A model generated the notes under the pieces. The model saw nothing but the letters and a program-made list of their open reading frames with translations, had not been told where the DNA came from and made no database searches. Of a stretch of 64,000 bases of DNA, positions 37,448-47,101 are shown one piece after another. Every line of letters starts with the position of its first letter. The first letter of the stretch is position 1. The position numbers were made by a program, and so were the translations under genes. The DNA is taken from NCBI GenBank assembly GCA_016930175.1, contig JAFGHJ010000003.1, positions 62,001-126,000 of the forward strand. The letters are read 5' to 3'. This stretch comes from Caldifarciminota bacterium. Lineage in GTDB: Bacteria; Hydrothermota; UBA3072.

Positions 37448-38083
37448 ATGGAATTAATTAGCTTTGTGCCGATTGCGGGTGTGGTTTCGGGTTTAATTGC
37501 TATACTACTCTTTTTTCTTTTGATAAAGAGGCTACGAAACAGGAAGAAGAAAATTCTTGTATGCATTATTCACTTTCTCATTGTTGTCATTTTTGCTCTT
37601 ATATCTTCTATTTTTGTGCTTTTGTACGTGAGTTTGAAAGGCTATCAACATTTTACCTATAATAAACCGATTTTTTCCATTGAGTGTCCGATAAGAGAAG
37701 ATGATTCGTTTGTTGTTAAATTTATTCCCCTAGACGGGGAAGAGAGTCAGGCGAGATTCTATCGTGTTAAAGGACAGCAGTTTGTTATTGAAGGGCATAT
37801 AGTTAGATGGGAAAATTTTTTCGTTACGGTAGGGATGAAGCCTTTATACCAGGTTACGAGGTTGACGGGACGGTACGTTTCGATTAATGATGAGAAGGAA
37901 AAGGAACGAAGTGTCTATGAAATCGCGGAAGAAACCAGGGTATGGAGATGGTTGATGCAGTATGGGGAAAAGATACCCGGTATCGATGCGGTTCATGGTA
38001 TTTCTTCGTTCAAAGATGCAGTAGAACATAAAAATTTTACAGTTTATATCACTCATAACTCATTCATTATTAAAGAGAAATAG
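37448..38083 (+). CDS. conserved membrane protein resembling a family often mislabelled cation/multidrug efflux pump
   Basis: two N-terminal TM segments, soluble domain YRVKGQQFVIEGHIVRWENFFVTVGMKPLYQVTRLTGRY; ATG at 37448 preferred over the track start. Confidence 0.65.
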   Translation: MELISFVPIAGVVSGLIAILLFFLLIKRLRNRKKKILVCIIHFLIVVIFALISSIFVLLYVSLKGYQHFTYNKPIFSIECPIREDDSFVVKFIPLDGEESQARFYRVKGQQFVIEGHIVRWENFFVTVGMKPLYQVTRLTGRYVSINDEKEKERSVYEIAEETRVWRWLMQYGEKIPGIDAVHGISSFKDAVEHKNFTVYITHNSFIIKEK

Positions 38084-38109
38084 TTAGCAGGGAGCAGTTA
38101 GAACAACTA

Positions 38110-38330
38110 ATAAGAACTTATTGTTTTTGTGACTTTGTGGCCAACCAGTCTTCGGTTGCTAGTCGCCAGTCACTAGTCAAAAAAAAGAAACAATAAAATT
38201 ATTTGTGCTATTTGTGTGATTTGTTGTTTCTAATTTTCGGATGGGGTGGGGTTTAAACAAACAAAATTTATTTTTTCTCTGTGTGCTCTGTGTGTTTGTT
38301 TCTCCTCTGCGTTCTCTGTGGTTAAACTCT
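38110..38330. repeat. intergenic degenerate word repeats
   Basis: tgtgactttgtggcc; agtcgccagtcactagtc; ttgtgctatttgtgtgatttgttg; tctctgtgtgctctgtgtgttt; ctctgcgttctctgtggttaaac. Confidence 0.65.
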
Positions 38331-38385
38331 TTTATGCCCTTGACTTTAAAATAAACAAAGTTATTCTTTTCGAAAAGGAGACAAG

Positions 38386-39792
38386 GTGAAAAAAATTCGA
38401 ATCTGGCTGCCAGTTTTATTCTTATTAATAGGAATTGGCGTTATATTTTTTATCAAAGTAGGTATTGCTAAACCACGGGAAGTCTTCTCGGAGAATTTCT
38501 TTGAAGAAGGCTCCAATACCGAGTATTTGGGTGTATATCTAAAAGGGCATAAAGTGGGTTATCTTGCATCCAGAATCGATACAGTTGATAATGGTTATAG
38601 GGTTTTCTCTAACACTTACCTTAAGTTATCTCCCCTGCCGGGAATAGAGAAGGAAGTCTCCTACAGGGTTACTGCCAATACCGATGGCTTGTATAACCTA
38701 AAGAACTTTGAATTTTCAATGTTTTCGGATGATTATTTCTTCGAGGCGAAAGGAGAAAGGAGTAACGGTAAACTTTTAGTCGATATGAATATAGCGGGAC
38801 AAAAAAGAAAGCAAGAGTATGAGATTAAATCTTCTTTTATGCCGGCAACGATAGAAGGTCTGGTAAAGACTGGTAAAACGGGTAAATTTGAATTCTTCGA
38901 CCCTACCCTTCAATCAGTGTTCGAAATAAGCGTGCGGAATTTAGGAGATGATACATTGGAAGGAGAGCCGGTTACCAAGTACGGCGTTACGCAGTCGGGC
39001 ATGGAAATGGTCTTCTGGGTTTCGGATAAAGGGAAGCTCATTCGATCCGAATCGCCAATAGGTTTGGTTATGAAAAGAGAGGGAAGAATTCTTAAGGAGG
39101 ATATCAAGCCGGTAGGCTTGAAGCTGTATGATTCCTACGCGATAAAAGTTGCAAAAGAAATTGAAAATCCCCGCGGTATATCCATGCTGAAAATCCGACT
39201 GGACTCGGTTGACCTCACCGGACTCAGGATAGAAGATGACAGGCAGACACTTAACGGTAATATTCTTACAATCAGGAAAATCGAACCCGGCGAGTCTACA
39301 AGGATTCCGGAAGATATAAAAGAATTTTTGAAATCTACTCCCTTTATACCTTCAGACGATGAGAAGGTTAAAAAAATAGCGGAGGATGTTGTAGGAGACA
39401 AGGAAGGGATTGAAGCTGTCGAAAATATTATCTCTTATGTAGACAAAAAACTAACGGATAAACCGACATTTTCCATTCCAAACGCTCTCGATGCTCTCGA
39501 GTCCGGAGAGGGGGACTGTAATGAACATTCTGCTCTTGCAGTAGCACTCTTACGTGCAATCGGGATTCCCTCCAGGGTGGAAGTAGGACTTGTTTATGTG
39601 GAAAGTGCGTTCTATTACCATGCGTGGATAGGAGTTTATCTCGGAGGCAAATGGATTTCTGCCGACCCTACTTTTAACCAGTTAATAGCTGATCCTACAC
39701 ATGTCAAATTGGAGTACGGGGGGTTTGAAAATCAGGCTAAACTCTATAGAGTCATAAACAAGCTCCAAATTTCGGTTTTGGATTATGATTGA
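38386..39792 (+). CDS. transglutaminase-domain protein
   Basis: DALESGEGDCNEHSALAVALLRAIGIPSRVEVGLVY ... YHAWIGVYLGGKWISADPT; GTG start with aaaggagac SD. Confidence 0.88.
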   Translation: MKKIRIWLPVLFLLIGIGVIFFIKVGIAKPREVFSENFFEEGSNTEYLGVYLKGHKVGYLASRIDTVDNGYRVFSNTYLKLSPLPGIEKEVSYRVTANTDGLYNLKNFEFSMFSDDYFFEAKGERSNGKLLVDMNIAGQKRKQEYEIKSSFMPATIEGLVKTGKTGKFEFFDPTLQSVFEISVRNLGDDTLEGEPVTKYGVTQSGMEMVFWVSDKGKLIRSESPIGLVMKREGRILKEDIKPVGLKLYDSYAIKVAKEIENPRGISMLKIRLDSVDLTGLRIEDDRQTLNGNILTIRKIEPGESTRIPEDIKEFLKSTPFIPSDDEKVKKIAEDVVGDKEGIEAVENIISYVDKKLTDKPTFSIPNALDALESGEGDCNEHSALAVALLRAIGIPSRVEVGLVYVESAFYYHAWIGVYLGGKWISADPTFNQLIADPTHVKLEYGGFENQAKLYRVINKLQISVLDYD

Positions 39793-40522
39793 ACTTAAAA
39801 ATCTTTCCAAGAGTTTTGGAAAGGTTAAAGCGGTGAATAATTTGAATTTAATAATTCCCAAAGGAGAGTTATTCACATTTTTGGGACCAAATGGAGCAGG
39901 TAAGACCACAACAGTTAAAATGATTACAGGGCTTATATTACCAACAGAAGGGGAAATTTTTATAAAAGGGATTAATCTTCTAAAAGAACCTGAGAGAGCC
40001 AAAAGTGTAATTGCGTACATCCCCGATGAGCCTTTTCTTTATCCGGAGTTGACCGGAAGGGAGTTCATATTTTTTGTATGCAGGCTTTACGAACTGGATA
40101 AGAAAACCATCGAAGAAAGGATGGAATATTTATTTGGGGAGTTCGGAATAAAAAAATGGATCGATTTTCCTTCTTCCGAATATTCGCATGGTATGAGGCA
40201 AAAAGTCGTATTTATCCAGGCGTTAATTCATAATCCGGATATTATAGTTATTGATGAACCTATGGTTGGATTGGATCCTGTTTCCTCAAGAACAGTCAAG
40301 AAAATATTAAGGGAGAGGGTAGACAGCGGCGTATCTGTATTTATGTCTACACATTCTCTCTCTCTCGCGGAAGAAATATCCGATAGAGTCGGAGTGATTG
40401 ATAATGGAGTTTTGATAGAAACCGGAAAGGTTCCCGAACTCAAAAAAAGTCTGGGTAAGGATTATTCAACTTTAGAAGAAGTTTATTTTAAGCTTACAGA
40501 GGAGGAAAAGAGTGTCGTGTAG
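39785..40522 (+). CDS. ABC transporter ATP-binding protein
   Basis: FLGPNGAGKTTTVKMITGLI; YSHGMRQKVVFIQALIHNPDIIVIDEPMVGLDPVS. Confidence 0.92.
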   Translation: MIELKNLSKSFGKVKAVNNLNLIIPKGELFTFLGPNGAGKTTTVKMITGLILPTEGEIFIKGINLLKEPERAKSVIAYIPDEPFLYPELTGREFIFFVCRLYELDKKTIEERMEYLFGEFGIKKWIDFPSSEYSHGMRQKVVFIQALIHNPDIIVIDEPMVGLDPVSSRTVKKILRERVDSGVSVFMSTHSLSLAEEISDRVGVIDNGVLIETGKVPELKKSLGKDYSTLEEVYFKLTEEEKSVV

Positions 40523-41138
40523 AGTAGCTGTTTTAGTTTCAGGCAGAGGTTCAAATCTTCAATCTATTATTGATAAAAGTAAATCTCGTGAGATTGATGC
40601 TGAAGTAGCGGTTGTTCTTTCCGATAACAAGGAAGCTTTTGCGCTTGCGAGAGCAAGAAAAGCGGGAATAGAAGCGCATTATATCGACCCTGAAGTAACA
40701 AAACCTGTGTTAATCGGTAATGCAGAAGACAATTATATCAATACTTTAAAAGAATACAAAGTTGATCTCGTATGTCTCGCTGGATTTATGAGGATAGTAA
40801 AGGAAAAAATTATAGCAGAGTTTAAATGGAAAATGATGAACATTCATCCTTCTCTTTTGCCGTCTTTTAAAGGTCTCCATGTCCAGAAAAAAGCACTGGA
40901 TTATGGTGTACGCTTTGCCGGTGCTACAGTTCACTTTGTGACAGGAGATGTAGACGGAGGTCCTATAATCCTGCAGGCAGTGGTGCCTGTTTACCAGGAT
41001 GATACAGAAGAGAGTCTTTCGAGCAGAATTTTAAAAGAAGAACACAGGATATATCCCGAGGCTATAGATCTTTTTTCGAAGAATAAGTTAAAAATAAAAG
41101 ACAATAGAGTATTTATTGAGGGAGATGATGGAAAATAA
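40512..41138 (+). CDS. purN: phosphoribosylglycinamide formyltransferase
   Basis: VAVLVSGRGSNLQSIID; LAGFMRIV; MNIHPSLLPSFKGLHVQKKALDYGVRFAGATVHFV. Confidence 0.94.
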   Translation: MSCRVAVLVSGRGSNLQSIIDKSKSREIDAEVAVVLSDNKEAFALARARKAGIEAHYIDPEVTKPVLIGNAEDNYINTLKEYKVDLVCLAGFMRIVKEKIIAEFKWKMMNIHPSLLPSFKGLHVQKKALDYGVRFAGATVHFVTGDVDGGPIILQAVVPVYQDDTEESLSSRILKEEHRIYPEAIDLFSKNKLKIKDNRVFIEGDDGK

Positions 41139-42126
41139 AATTAAAATTGGTTTGGTGGGTGCGGGTGCGGTTGCGCAAGTTGGCTATTTGCCGGTGATTG
41201 CCGAAAGAGAAGATCTGGTTCTTGAAGCAGTTACAGAATCAAACAGGGAGAAGGTAGAAATTCTTTCCAGGATGTATAACATAAAAAAGATATTTGTAGA
41301 TTACGAAAAAATGCTGCAGGATTCGGAAATCGATGTTGTTATTATAGCCACACCCAACTATCTGCATACTCCCATGGCTATTTCTGCTATTGAGTATGGG
41401 AAAAATGTTCTCTGCGAGATGCCTCTTGGTCTCGACGCCAAGGAGGTTAAGCGTCTGGGAGAAGTTGTTGATTCCTCTGATTTGGTTTTAATGCCTGCCT
41501 TCAATGGAAGGTTCAGGCCGGATGTCGGAATATTAAAAGAACTTGTTTTTGGAGGAGAATTAGGTAGGCTTTCCTTTGCTAAGGCAGGATGGCTTAAATC
41601 CCTGCATGAAGAACATCTTGATGGGTGGAGAAGAGATCCTTTGAAATCCGGAGGAGGAGCTATAATGACCTTAGGTGTGCAGATTCTTGGTTATGTTACT
41701 CATCTTTTTGGTTCTGATGTCTCTTCTGTAATTGCTGGATTTCATACCACTGATAAAATTGAAGATTCCGGGATAGTATTCCTGCGCTATAAAGACGGAA
41801 GGTATCTTTTGCTTGAGGTAGGCTGGACTCTTCTTTTTGAAAAGGATTTCACTTATTTTAACCTTTATGGAAGCGATGGTGTTGGACTTTTAAATCCACT
41901 AAAGATAAAAAAGTTAGAGGATAACAAAGTTAAGGATATTACTCCAATTAATATCCCAAAGCACCCGGTGAAAACTTCTTATTACGGTCTTGTAGATTAT
42001 TTCATAAACGCTGTTCGGGGAAAACATCTGGAAGAAAACACCTGGGAAGATGCTTATCAGATTGCTAAAATAGTAGATGCGGCTTACCAATCGGCGGAGG
42101 AGAAAAAAGAAGTTCATCTGGACTGA
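41116..42126 (+). CDS. Gfo/Idh/MocA family oxidoreductase
   Basis: IGLVGAGAVAQVGYLPVI; VVIIATPNYLHTPMAISAIEYGKNVLCEMPLGLDAKEVKRL. Confidence 0.92.
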   Translation: MREMMENKIKIGLVGAGAVAQVGYLPVIAEREDLVLEAVTESNREKVEILSRMYNIKKIFVDYEKMLQDSEIDVVIIATPNYLHTPMAISAIEYGKNVLCEMPLGLDAKEVKRLGEVVDSSDLVLMPAFNGRFRPDVGILKELVFGGELGRLSFAKAGWLKSLHEEHLDGWRRDPLKSGGGAIMTLGVQILGYVTHLFGSDVSSVIAGFHTTDKIEDSGIVFLRYKDGRYLLLEVGWTLLFEKDFTYFNLYGSDGVGLLNPLKIKKLEDNKVKDITPINIPKHPVKTSYYGLVDYFINAVRGKHLEENTWEDAYQIAKIVDAAYQSAEEKKEVHLD

Positions 42127-42140
42127 GTTTCTTTCTGATC

Positions 42141-43661
42141 ATGTTATCATTTTTAAATCGTTTTAATAAATCTTTTGTTGATTATGCTTTATTGGTTTTA
42201 GGCGGGTTTTGTTTGACTCTTTCTTTTGCTCCTTTTAATATTTCCATTCTTGCCTGGTTCTCTTTTATCCCTCTGTTTTATTCTCTTCGAGACGGGAAAT
42301 TTCCTTTCTTGAAGGGTTTTATTATGGGTTTTTCCTTTTTTTCTTCGCTTCTTTACTGGGTCCCTTTCTCTAATGTTGTAGAAGGTACGATTGTGCCGCT
42401 TGTAGTACTTGGTTCTTTTCTTTTGGTTGTATATCTTTCTTCTTTTTTCGGTTTTTCTGGTATTTTGTATAATAAATTAAATAAAATTGGCTATGCCTAT
42501 TTGTTCCCGATTGTATTCGCAGGATTGGAATTTCTGCGAAGTCTTTCTTCTGTTTGGGGCTTTACCTGGGGTTCTATTGGCTTTTCTCAGAGCAGTTTAA
42601 TTCATCTGGTTCAATTTGCCTCTATAGGAGGTTTACCTCTTGTTGCTTTGTGGGTCCTTTTTTTAAACATTTTTATATATTTATTTTTTAAAGATTTAAG
42701 TACTAAAGAAAAAAAAAGAATGATTTACTTGATTTCTTTCTTTTCTTTACTGATTATCCCTTTTGCTTATTCCCAAATTATACTCAACAGAGGCATTTCG
42801 GATGTCGAATACAAAAATATAGGAGTTGTACAGCCTAATATCTTACCGTCAGATAAAAGGAAAAGCGATGTCGAGCGATTGCTGAGGATGAAAAAAATTA
42901 TTGAAGAGAGCTCCGATGCCGACTTGTATGTATTGCCGGAAACGGCTTCACCCTTTTCTCTTACCAAGAATAAAAATACGGAGCTTTTCTTTATGGACCT
43001 TGCTAATGAAAAAAATGCGCCTGTTATTACCGGTATGGTTGATTATAAAAGGAAGAAAGGCGGTTTTTCATATTATAATTCGGCAGCCGTTGTAGATTCA
43101 TCCGGTATCGAGGGTCTTTATAGGAAAGTTTTTCTTCTTCCTTTTGTGGAGAGACTTCCTTTCGATGATGTAATGCCAAAATTGAAAGAGTTTGATCTTG
43201 GACAGGGGCAATATACTCCTGGTTCGGAATTTCCGGTTTTTGAAGTTGATAACCTGAATTTTTCTGTTTATATATGTTATGAAGCTATTTTCCCTCAGCT
43301 TTTAAGAAATTTTGTTGAAAATGGGGCTAGTTTTCTGGTAAATATTACCGAAGATGGGTGGTTCGGCAGAACTAACGGGCCTTACCAGCATGCCCAGATG
43401 GCTGCTTTTCAATCGATAATATTCAGGAGGGCTGTCGCAAGGTCGGCAAATACAGGTATTTCGTTTGTATCTGATCCTTATGGCAGAGTTATAAAGAAAA
43501 CTCGGATTTTCACGGAGGACTGTATTGTTTGTGAAGTTCCTCTTTTGGAATGTAAGACTGTTTATACGAGAATAGGTAATACTTTCGGCTGGACTTTTTT
43601 GTTTTTTATTTTAATATTGATTGTTACAGAGCCTGTACTAAGGAAGAATAAGAAAAAATGA
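42141..43661 (+). CDS. lnt: apolipoprotein N-acyltransferase
   Basis: N-terminal TM bundle, CN-hydrolase domain with LYVLPETASPFS, YRKVFLLPFVERLPF, VYICYEAIFPQLLRNFVENGASFLVNITEDGWFG. Confidence 0.92.
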   Translation: MLSFLNRFNKSFVDYALLVLGGFCLTLSFAPFNISILAWFSFIPLFYSLRDGKFPFLKGFIMGFSFFSSLLYWVPFSNVVEGTIVPLVVLGSFLLVVYLSSFFGFSGILYNKLNKIGYAYLFPIVFAGLEFLRSLSSVWGFTWGSIGFSQSSLIHLVQFASIGGLPLVALWVLFLNIFIYLFFKDLSTKEKKRMIYLISFFSLLIIPFAYSQIILNRGISDVEYKNIGVVQPNILPSDKRKSDVERLLRMKKIIEESSDADLYVLPETASPFSLTKNKNTELFFMDLANEKNAPVITGMVDYKRKKGGFSYYNSAAVVDSSGIEGLYRKVFLLPFVERLPFDDVMPKLKEFDLGQGQYTPGSEFPVFEVDNLNFSVYICYEAIFPQLLRNFVENGASFLVNITEDGWFGRTNGPYQHAQMAAFQSIIFRRAVARSANTGISFVSDPYGRVIKKTRIFTEDCIVCEVPLLECKTVYTRIGNTFGWTFLFFILILIVTEPVLRKNKKK

Positions 43662-45031
43662 TAAAGAAACAGAATCTTGAAAGTCTTCTTCGGAAGATAA
43701 AACCAATAAAAAAAATAAAGGACTACGCCGATAAAGCGAATAAAAAGGTTTATCTTGTTGGAGGAATGCTAAGAGACCTTCTGCTTGGTTTTGAGATATG
43801 TGATATTGATATTGCGATAAGCGGTAAAGGTCAAGATTTCGCGAAGGTACTGGGTAGGAATTTCCGTTTAAAAAAGGGTCTGGATGAGTTTAGAGTAACC
43901 AGCGAAGGCGTTGATATCGACGTATCCGGTCTTGGTTCTACTGAAATTCTGGAAGACCTTGGAAGAAGAGATTTTACAATAAACGCTATGGCTTATAACC
44001 TCCTCGATAAACGTTTTATAGATCCTTTTAACGGTGTCAAAGACCTTGAAAATGGTATCATTAGAACCATGGGTAGAAAGAATATTGTGGAAGATAGTTG
44101 CAGGATACTTCGCGGTTTGCGATTTAGAGCTTATCTCGGTTTTGAAATTGAAGAAAACACAGAAGATTTATTTAAAGAATACGCAGGTAAACTCGCGGAA
44201 GTTGCTCCGGAAAGGATACATTTCGAGCTAACGGCTTTATTTAATGCTGATAAGGCCCACCTTGCGGTATTTCCCGAGATTTTCGATAAAATATTTCCCG
44301 GCTTCTTGAAAATGAAAGAAATTAAAGGCGGTAAAATCTCGGAGAATCTTTTAGAACATTCTATATTAACTCTTGAAAAAATGGAAAATCTTTCTAAGGA
44401 CTTCTCTTTATTTGGTAATCACAAAAAGAAAATTGAAGCTTATTATTCGGAAAATAAGACAGCGCTAAAAATAGCTGCCCTGCTGCATGATATAAAGAAA
44501 CCTGATGCGATGGAGGTGGATGGAGACGAGGTTCATTTTTACGGACATGATAAAATGGCTTCTGATTGGTTTAAAAAGATAGGGAAGGAGCTGAAGTTTT
44601 CTGCCGATGAGAGAAATTATATTTCCAAGCTAATGTTGCATCATATGTGGATTCATCTTCTCGCAGCCCAGCAGGAGGTAACGGAGAGAGCCAAAAGAAG
44701 ATTGTGTTTCGAATTGGAGTCGGATGTAATAGGATTAGCGCTGCTTTCTTGTGCGGATCAGACGGCAACAACCGGTGTAATAGATCCCCATTTGACGGAA
44801 GTATGCAAGGATATTATTGGTTATTATTTTTCGATGAAGGATGAAGTGGAGAAACCTCTGCTTAAGGGGCGAGATCTTATTGCAAATTTCAATCTTAGTC
44901 CCGGCCCCGTTTTTGGTGAAATATTAAGTAAGGTACAAATGGCTTACGAAGAAGGAAGAATTAAAACAAAAGAGGAAGCGCTGGAATTTGTCAAAAAAAA
45001 TATAAAGGGACTTGACATAAAAGAGGTATGA
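43658..45031 (+). CDS. CCA tRNA nucleotidyltransferase/poly(A) polymerase family with HD domain
   Basis: VYLVGGMLRDLLLGFEICDIDIAI; RRDFTINAMAYNL; LLHDIKKPDAMEVDGDEVHFYGHDKMASDW. Confidence 0.93.
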   Translation: MIKKQNLESLLRKIKPIKKIKDYADKANKKVYLVGGMLRDLLLGFEICDIDIAISGKGQDFAKVLGRNFRLKKGLDEFRVTSEGVDIDVSGLGSTEILEDLGRRDFTINAMAYNLLDKRFIDPFNGVKDLENGIIRTMGRKNIVEDSCRILRGLRFRAYLGFEIEENTEDLFKEYAGKLAEVAPERIHFELTALFNADKAHLAVFPEIFDKIFPGFLKMKEIKGGKISENLLEHSILTLEKMENLSKDFSLFGNHKKKIEAYYSENKTALKIAALLHDIKKPDAMEVDGDEVHFYGHDKMASDWFKKIGKELKFSADERNYISKLMLHHMWIHLLAAQQEVTERAKRRLCFELESDVIGLALLSCADQTATTGVIDPHLTEVCKDIIGYYFSMKDEVEKPLLKGRDLIANFNLSPGPVFGEILSKVQMAYEEGRIKTKEEALEFVKKNIKGLDIKEV

Positions 45032-45065
45032 AATATCTTGAAGTAAGGAAAGGAGGAAGGAGCGA

Positions 45066-45542
45066 ATGAAAATAAGATTTTCTAAAGCGATATTTGTTTT
45101 TGCTTTATTGGTTTTGGTTTTTGGTTGCAAGAGAAGTAAATTTATTCCACCTGAAGATGGTGTCGTTACAAAAGAAATGGCTGAAAGGTACGTCAAGGTT
45201 TCCTTTGCTCTAACCGAACTTGCAGAAAGTGAAACAGTAAAGCTTGCCGAGCTTAGAAAGAAATATGGGATTTCTCAAAGTATGGCTGAACTTAGCGATG
45301 AGGAATACAAAGAAAAGTACCCTGAGGTTGTGGCTGTGTGGGATTCCATCCTGCAGGATTGGAACAAGAAACAGGACTCGGTTCATAAGGAGCTTGGTAT
45401 GTCGGAAGAAGAATGGGATTGGATAGCCGGTGCTATTATATCCCATAAAAATAAGGAAATCCGCGAGTTTATTGGCGAAGAATTTGAGAAGATAAAAAAA
45501 GAAAAAGGCTCACTCCCGACGCAACCCACAGATAGTAACTGA
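45066..45542 (+). CDS. small lipoprotein of unknown function
   Basis: VLVFGCKRSK lipobox; SD aaaggaggaagga. Confidence 0.75.
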   Translation: MKIRFSKAIFVFALLVLVFGCKRSKFIPPEDGVVTKEMAERYVKVSFALTELAESETVKLAELRKKYGISQSMAELSDEEYKEKYPEVVAVWDSILQDWNKKQDSVHKELGMSEEEWDWIAGAIISHKNKEIREFIGEEFEKIKKEKGSLPTQPTDSN

Positions 45543-46221
45543 ATAAATATAGGTTCTTTTTTATTATTACCTTGTAGAATATCCACAATGCAAGAAGACC
45601 GGAGAAGAAAGCGGCCGCGGATCCGGTAAGTAGGCTTGGTACTTCTATATTAGTTTCCAAAATATCTGGTATATTAATTATGAAAGCTCCCAAAAGAGCA
45701 GGTATTGCGAGGATGAACGAAAATTCGAATGCCTTCTTTCTTGAAACTCCGAGAAGTAGTGCCGTAGCGATTGTAAACCCCGAACGGGAAATTCCAGGGG
45801 TTAATGCTAAAGCTTGAGCGAGACCTATAATAAAAGCCATTTTTAAATCCAGCTCTTCTTTGCTTTCTTTCGGATTTCTGCTTAAAAACAGCATTAAGCC
45901 CGTTACAGAGAGCGTTACTGTAACAAGTAAGTAGTTATTAAACATAAGTTCTATTTCGTCTTTAAATATAATACCTATTAGCGCTATTGGTATTGTTCCT
46001 ACAATTATTATTAGTATTCTTTCTTTAGTCACATAATCCAATATTCTTCTTCGGAAAAATACAATTATTGCTAATAGAGTAGCAAAGTGTAGTGTCGCTT
46101 CCATTATCGCACCTTCACTCCGGAAATTAAGCCAGTACTTTAAGATAACCAGATGGCCGGAACTGGATATAGGAAGAAATTCGGTTAAACCCTGAACAAT
46201 CCCTAATATTAACGATTTCAT
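45469..46221 (-). CDS. uppP: undecaprenyl-diphosphatase (UppP/BacA)
   Basis: GIVQGLTEFLPISSSGHLVIL; LTPGISRSGFTIATALLLGVSR. Confidence 0.95.
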   Translation of the reverse strand: MKSLILGIVQGLTEFLPISSSGHLVILKYWLNFRSEGAIMEATLHFATLLAIIVFFRRRILDYVTKERILIIIVGTIPIALIGIIFKDEIELMFNNYLLVTVTLSVTGLMLFLSRNPKESKEELDLKMAFIIGLAQALALTPGISRSGFTIATALLLGVSRKKAFEFSFILAIPALLGAFIINIPDILETNIEVPSLLTGSAAAFFSGLLALWIFYKVIIKKNLYLFSYYLWVASGVSLFLFLSSQILRQ

Positions 46222-47021
46222 TAAATCCTACTTAAGATTAATGATATAACACCAGGTACGATTAAAAATTTTAGTATTCTTTGTGTATTACTGAACCAGA
46301 TAGGAGTGGCTTCTGCTCTTTTAATCATAATCAAAACGGGCAAAACAATACCGGGAATAGCGCAAACCGCGAAGAGCTTACCTAATATGAAAGAGTTGAA
46401 AAATATCCACAGAATTAAAATCCATAGCGTGAACAAAACTAATTGGCGGGTACGTTTTATACCGAATACAACCGGGAAGGTACGGAACCCCGCCTTTCTA
46501 TCTCCCATAAGATCTTCTCCGTCCTTTAATATTTCTCTTGGCAGGTTTAAAAAGAATATTAATGAAGAGGGTAATATCGCGTTTTTTAGATTGAGGAAAG
46601 CACCGGAAGCAAGAGCTCCGGCTATGATTGTAAGAGAAAGCAATAAAGCTACCGTAATGTTCCCTATCAGAGGTCGTCTTTTTAAGATAGGAGTATATAT
46701 AATAAGCAAGAACGTAGCTGCCAATCCGATTTTCAATAGATTCAGGTCGACAATGGTTAGTAAAATATTGCCTAAAATAAAAAGAGAGATAGAAATTAAT
46801 AAAACTTGTTTGCTCGTTAACTTGCCTGAAGGAATTAACCTGTCAGGTCTGTTTATTTCGTCAGTTTCGACATCGAAATAATCGTTTATGAGATTGCCGG
46901 CTATTGTTATTATGGCTACTGATAACGCGGTAAGATAAACATGGATTCCAATATAAGCCGATGTGAGGAAAGCGCCAAGAATTACAACCCCTCCTGCTGT
47001 CAGTGCGTTAAGTACCCTCAT
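46221..47021 (-). CDS. UbiA-family prenyltransferase, geranylgeranylglyceryl-phosphate geranylgeranyltransferase-like
   Basis: AGNLINDYFDVETDEINRPDRLIPSG; DGEDLMGDRKAGFRTFPVVFG. Confidence 0.87.
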   Translation of the reverse strand: MRVLNALTAGGVVILGAFLTSAYIGIHVYLTALSVAIITIAGNLINDYFDVETDEINRPDRLIPSGKLTSKQVLLISISLFILGNILLTIVDLNLLKIGLAATFLLIIYTPILKRRPLIGNITVALLLSLTIIAGALASGAFLNLKNAILPSSLIFFLNLPREILKDGEDLMGDRKAGFRTFPVVFGIKRTRQLVLFTLWILILWIFFNSFILGKLFAVCAIPGIVLPVLIMIKRAEATPIWFSNTQRILKFLIVPGVISLILSRI

Positions 47022-47090
47022 TGTCTCCGTGTTCTCTGTGTTTTTTTAAAACAATCACAATTATTTCTCTGTGTACTCTGTGGTAAATGT
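47019..47090. repeat. intergenic degenerate word repeat abutting the ubiA start codon
   Basis: cattgtctccgtgttctctgtgttttttt ... ttctctgtgtactctgtggtaaatg. Confidence 0.65.
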
Positions 47091-47101
47091 TTTTTAAATT
47101 A

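Noticed and set aside
46306-46881. 191-aa + strand ORF opposite the UbiA gene
   Set aside because: Shadow of a well-supported minus-strand prenyltransferase
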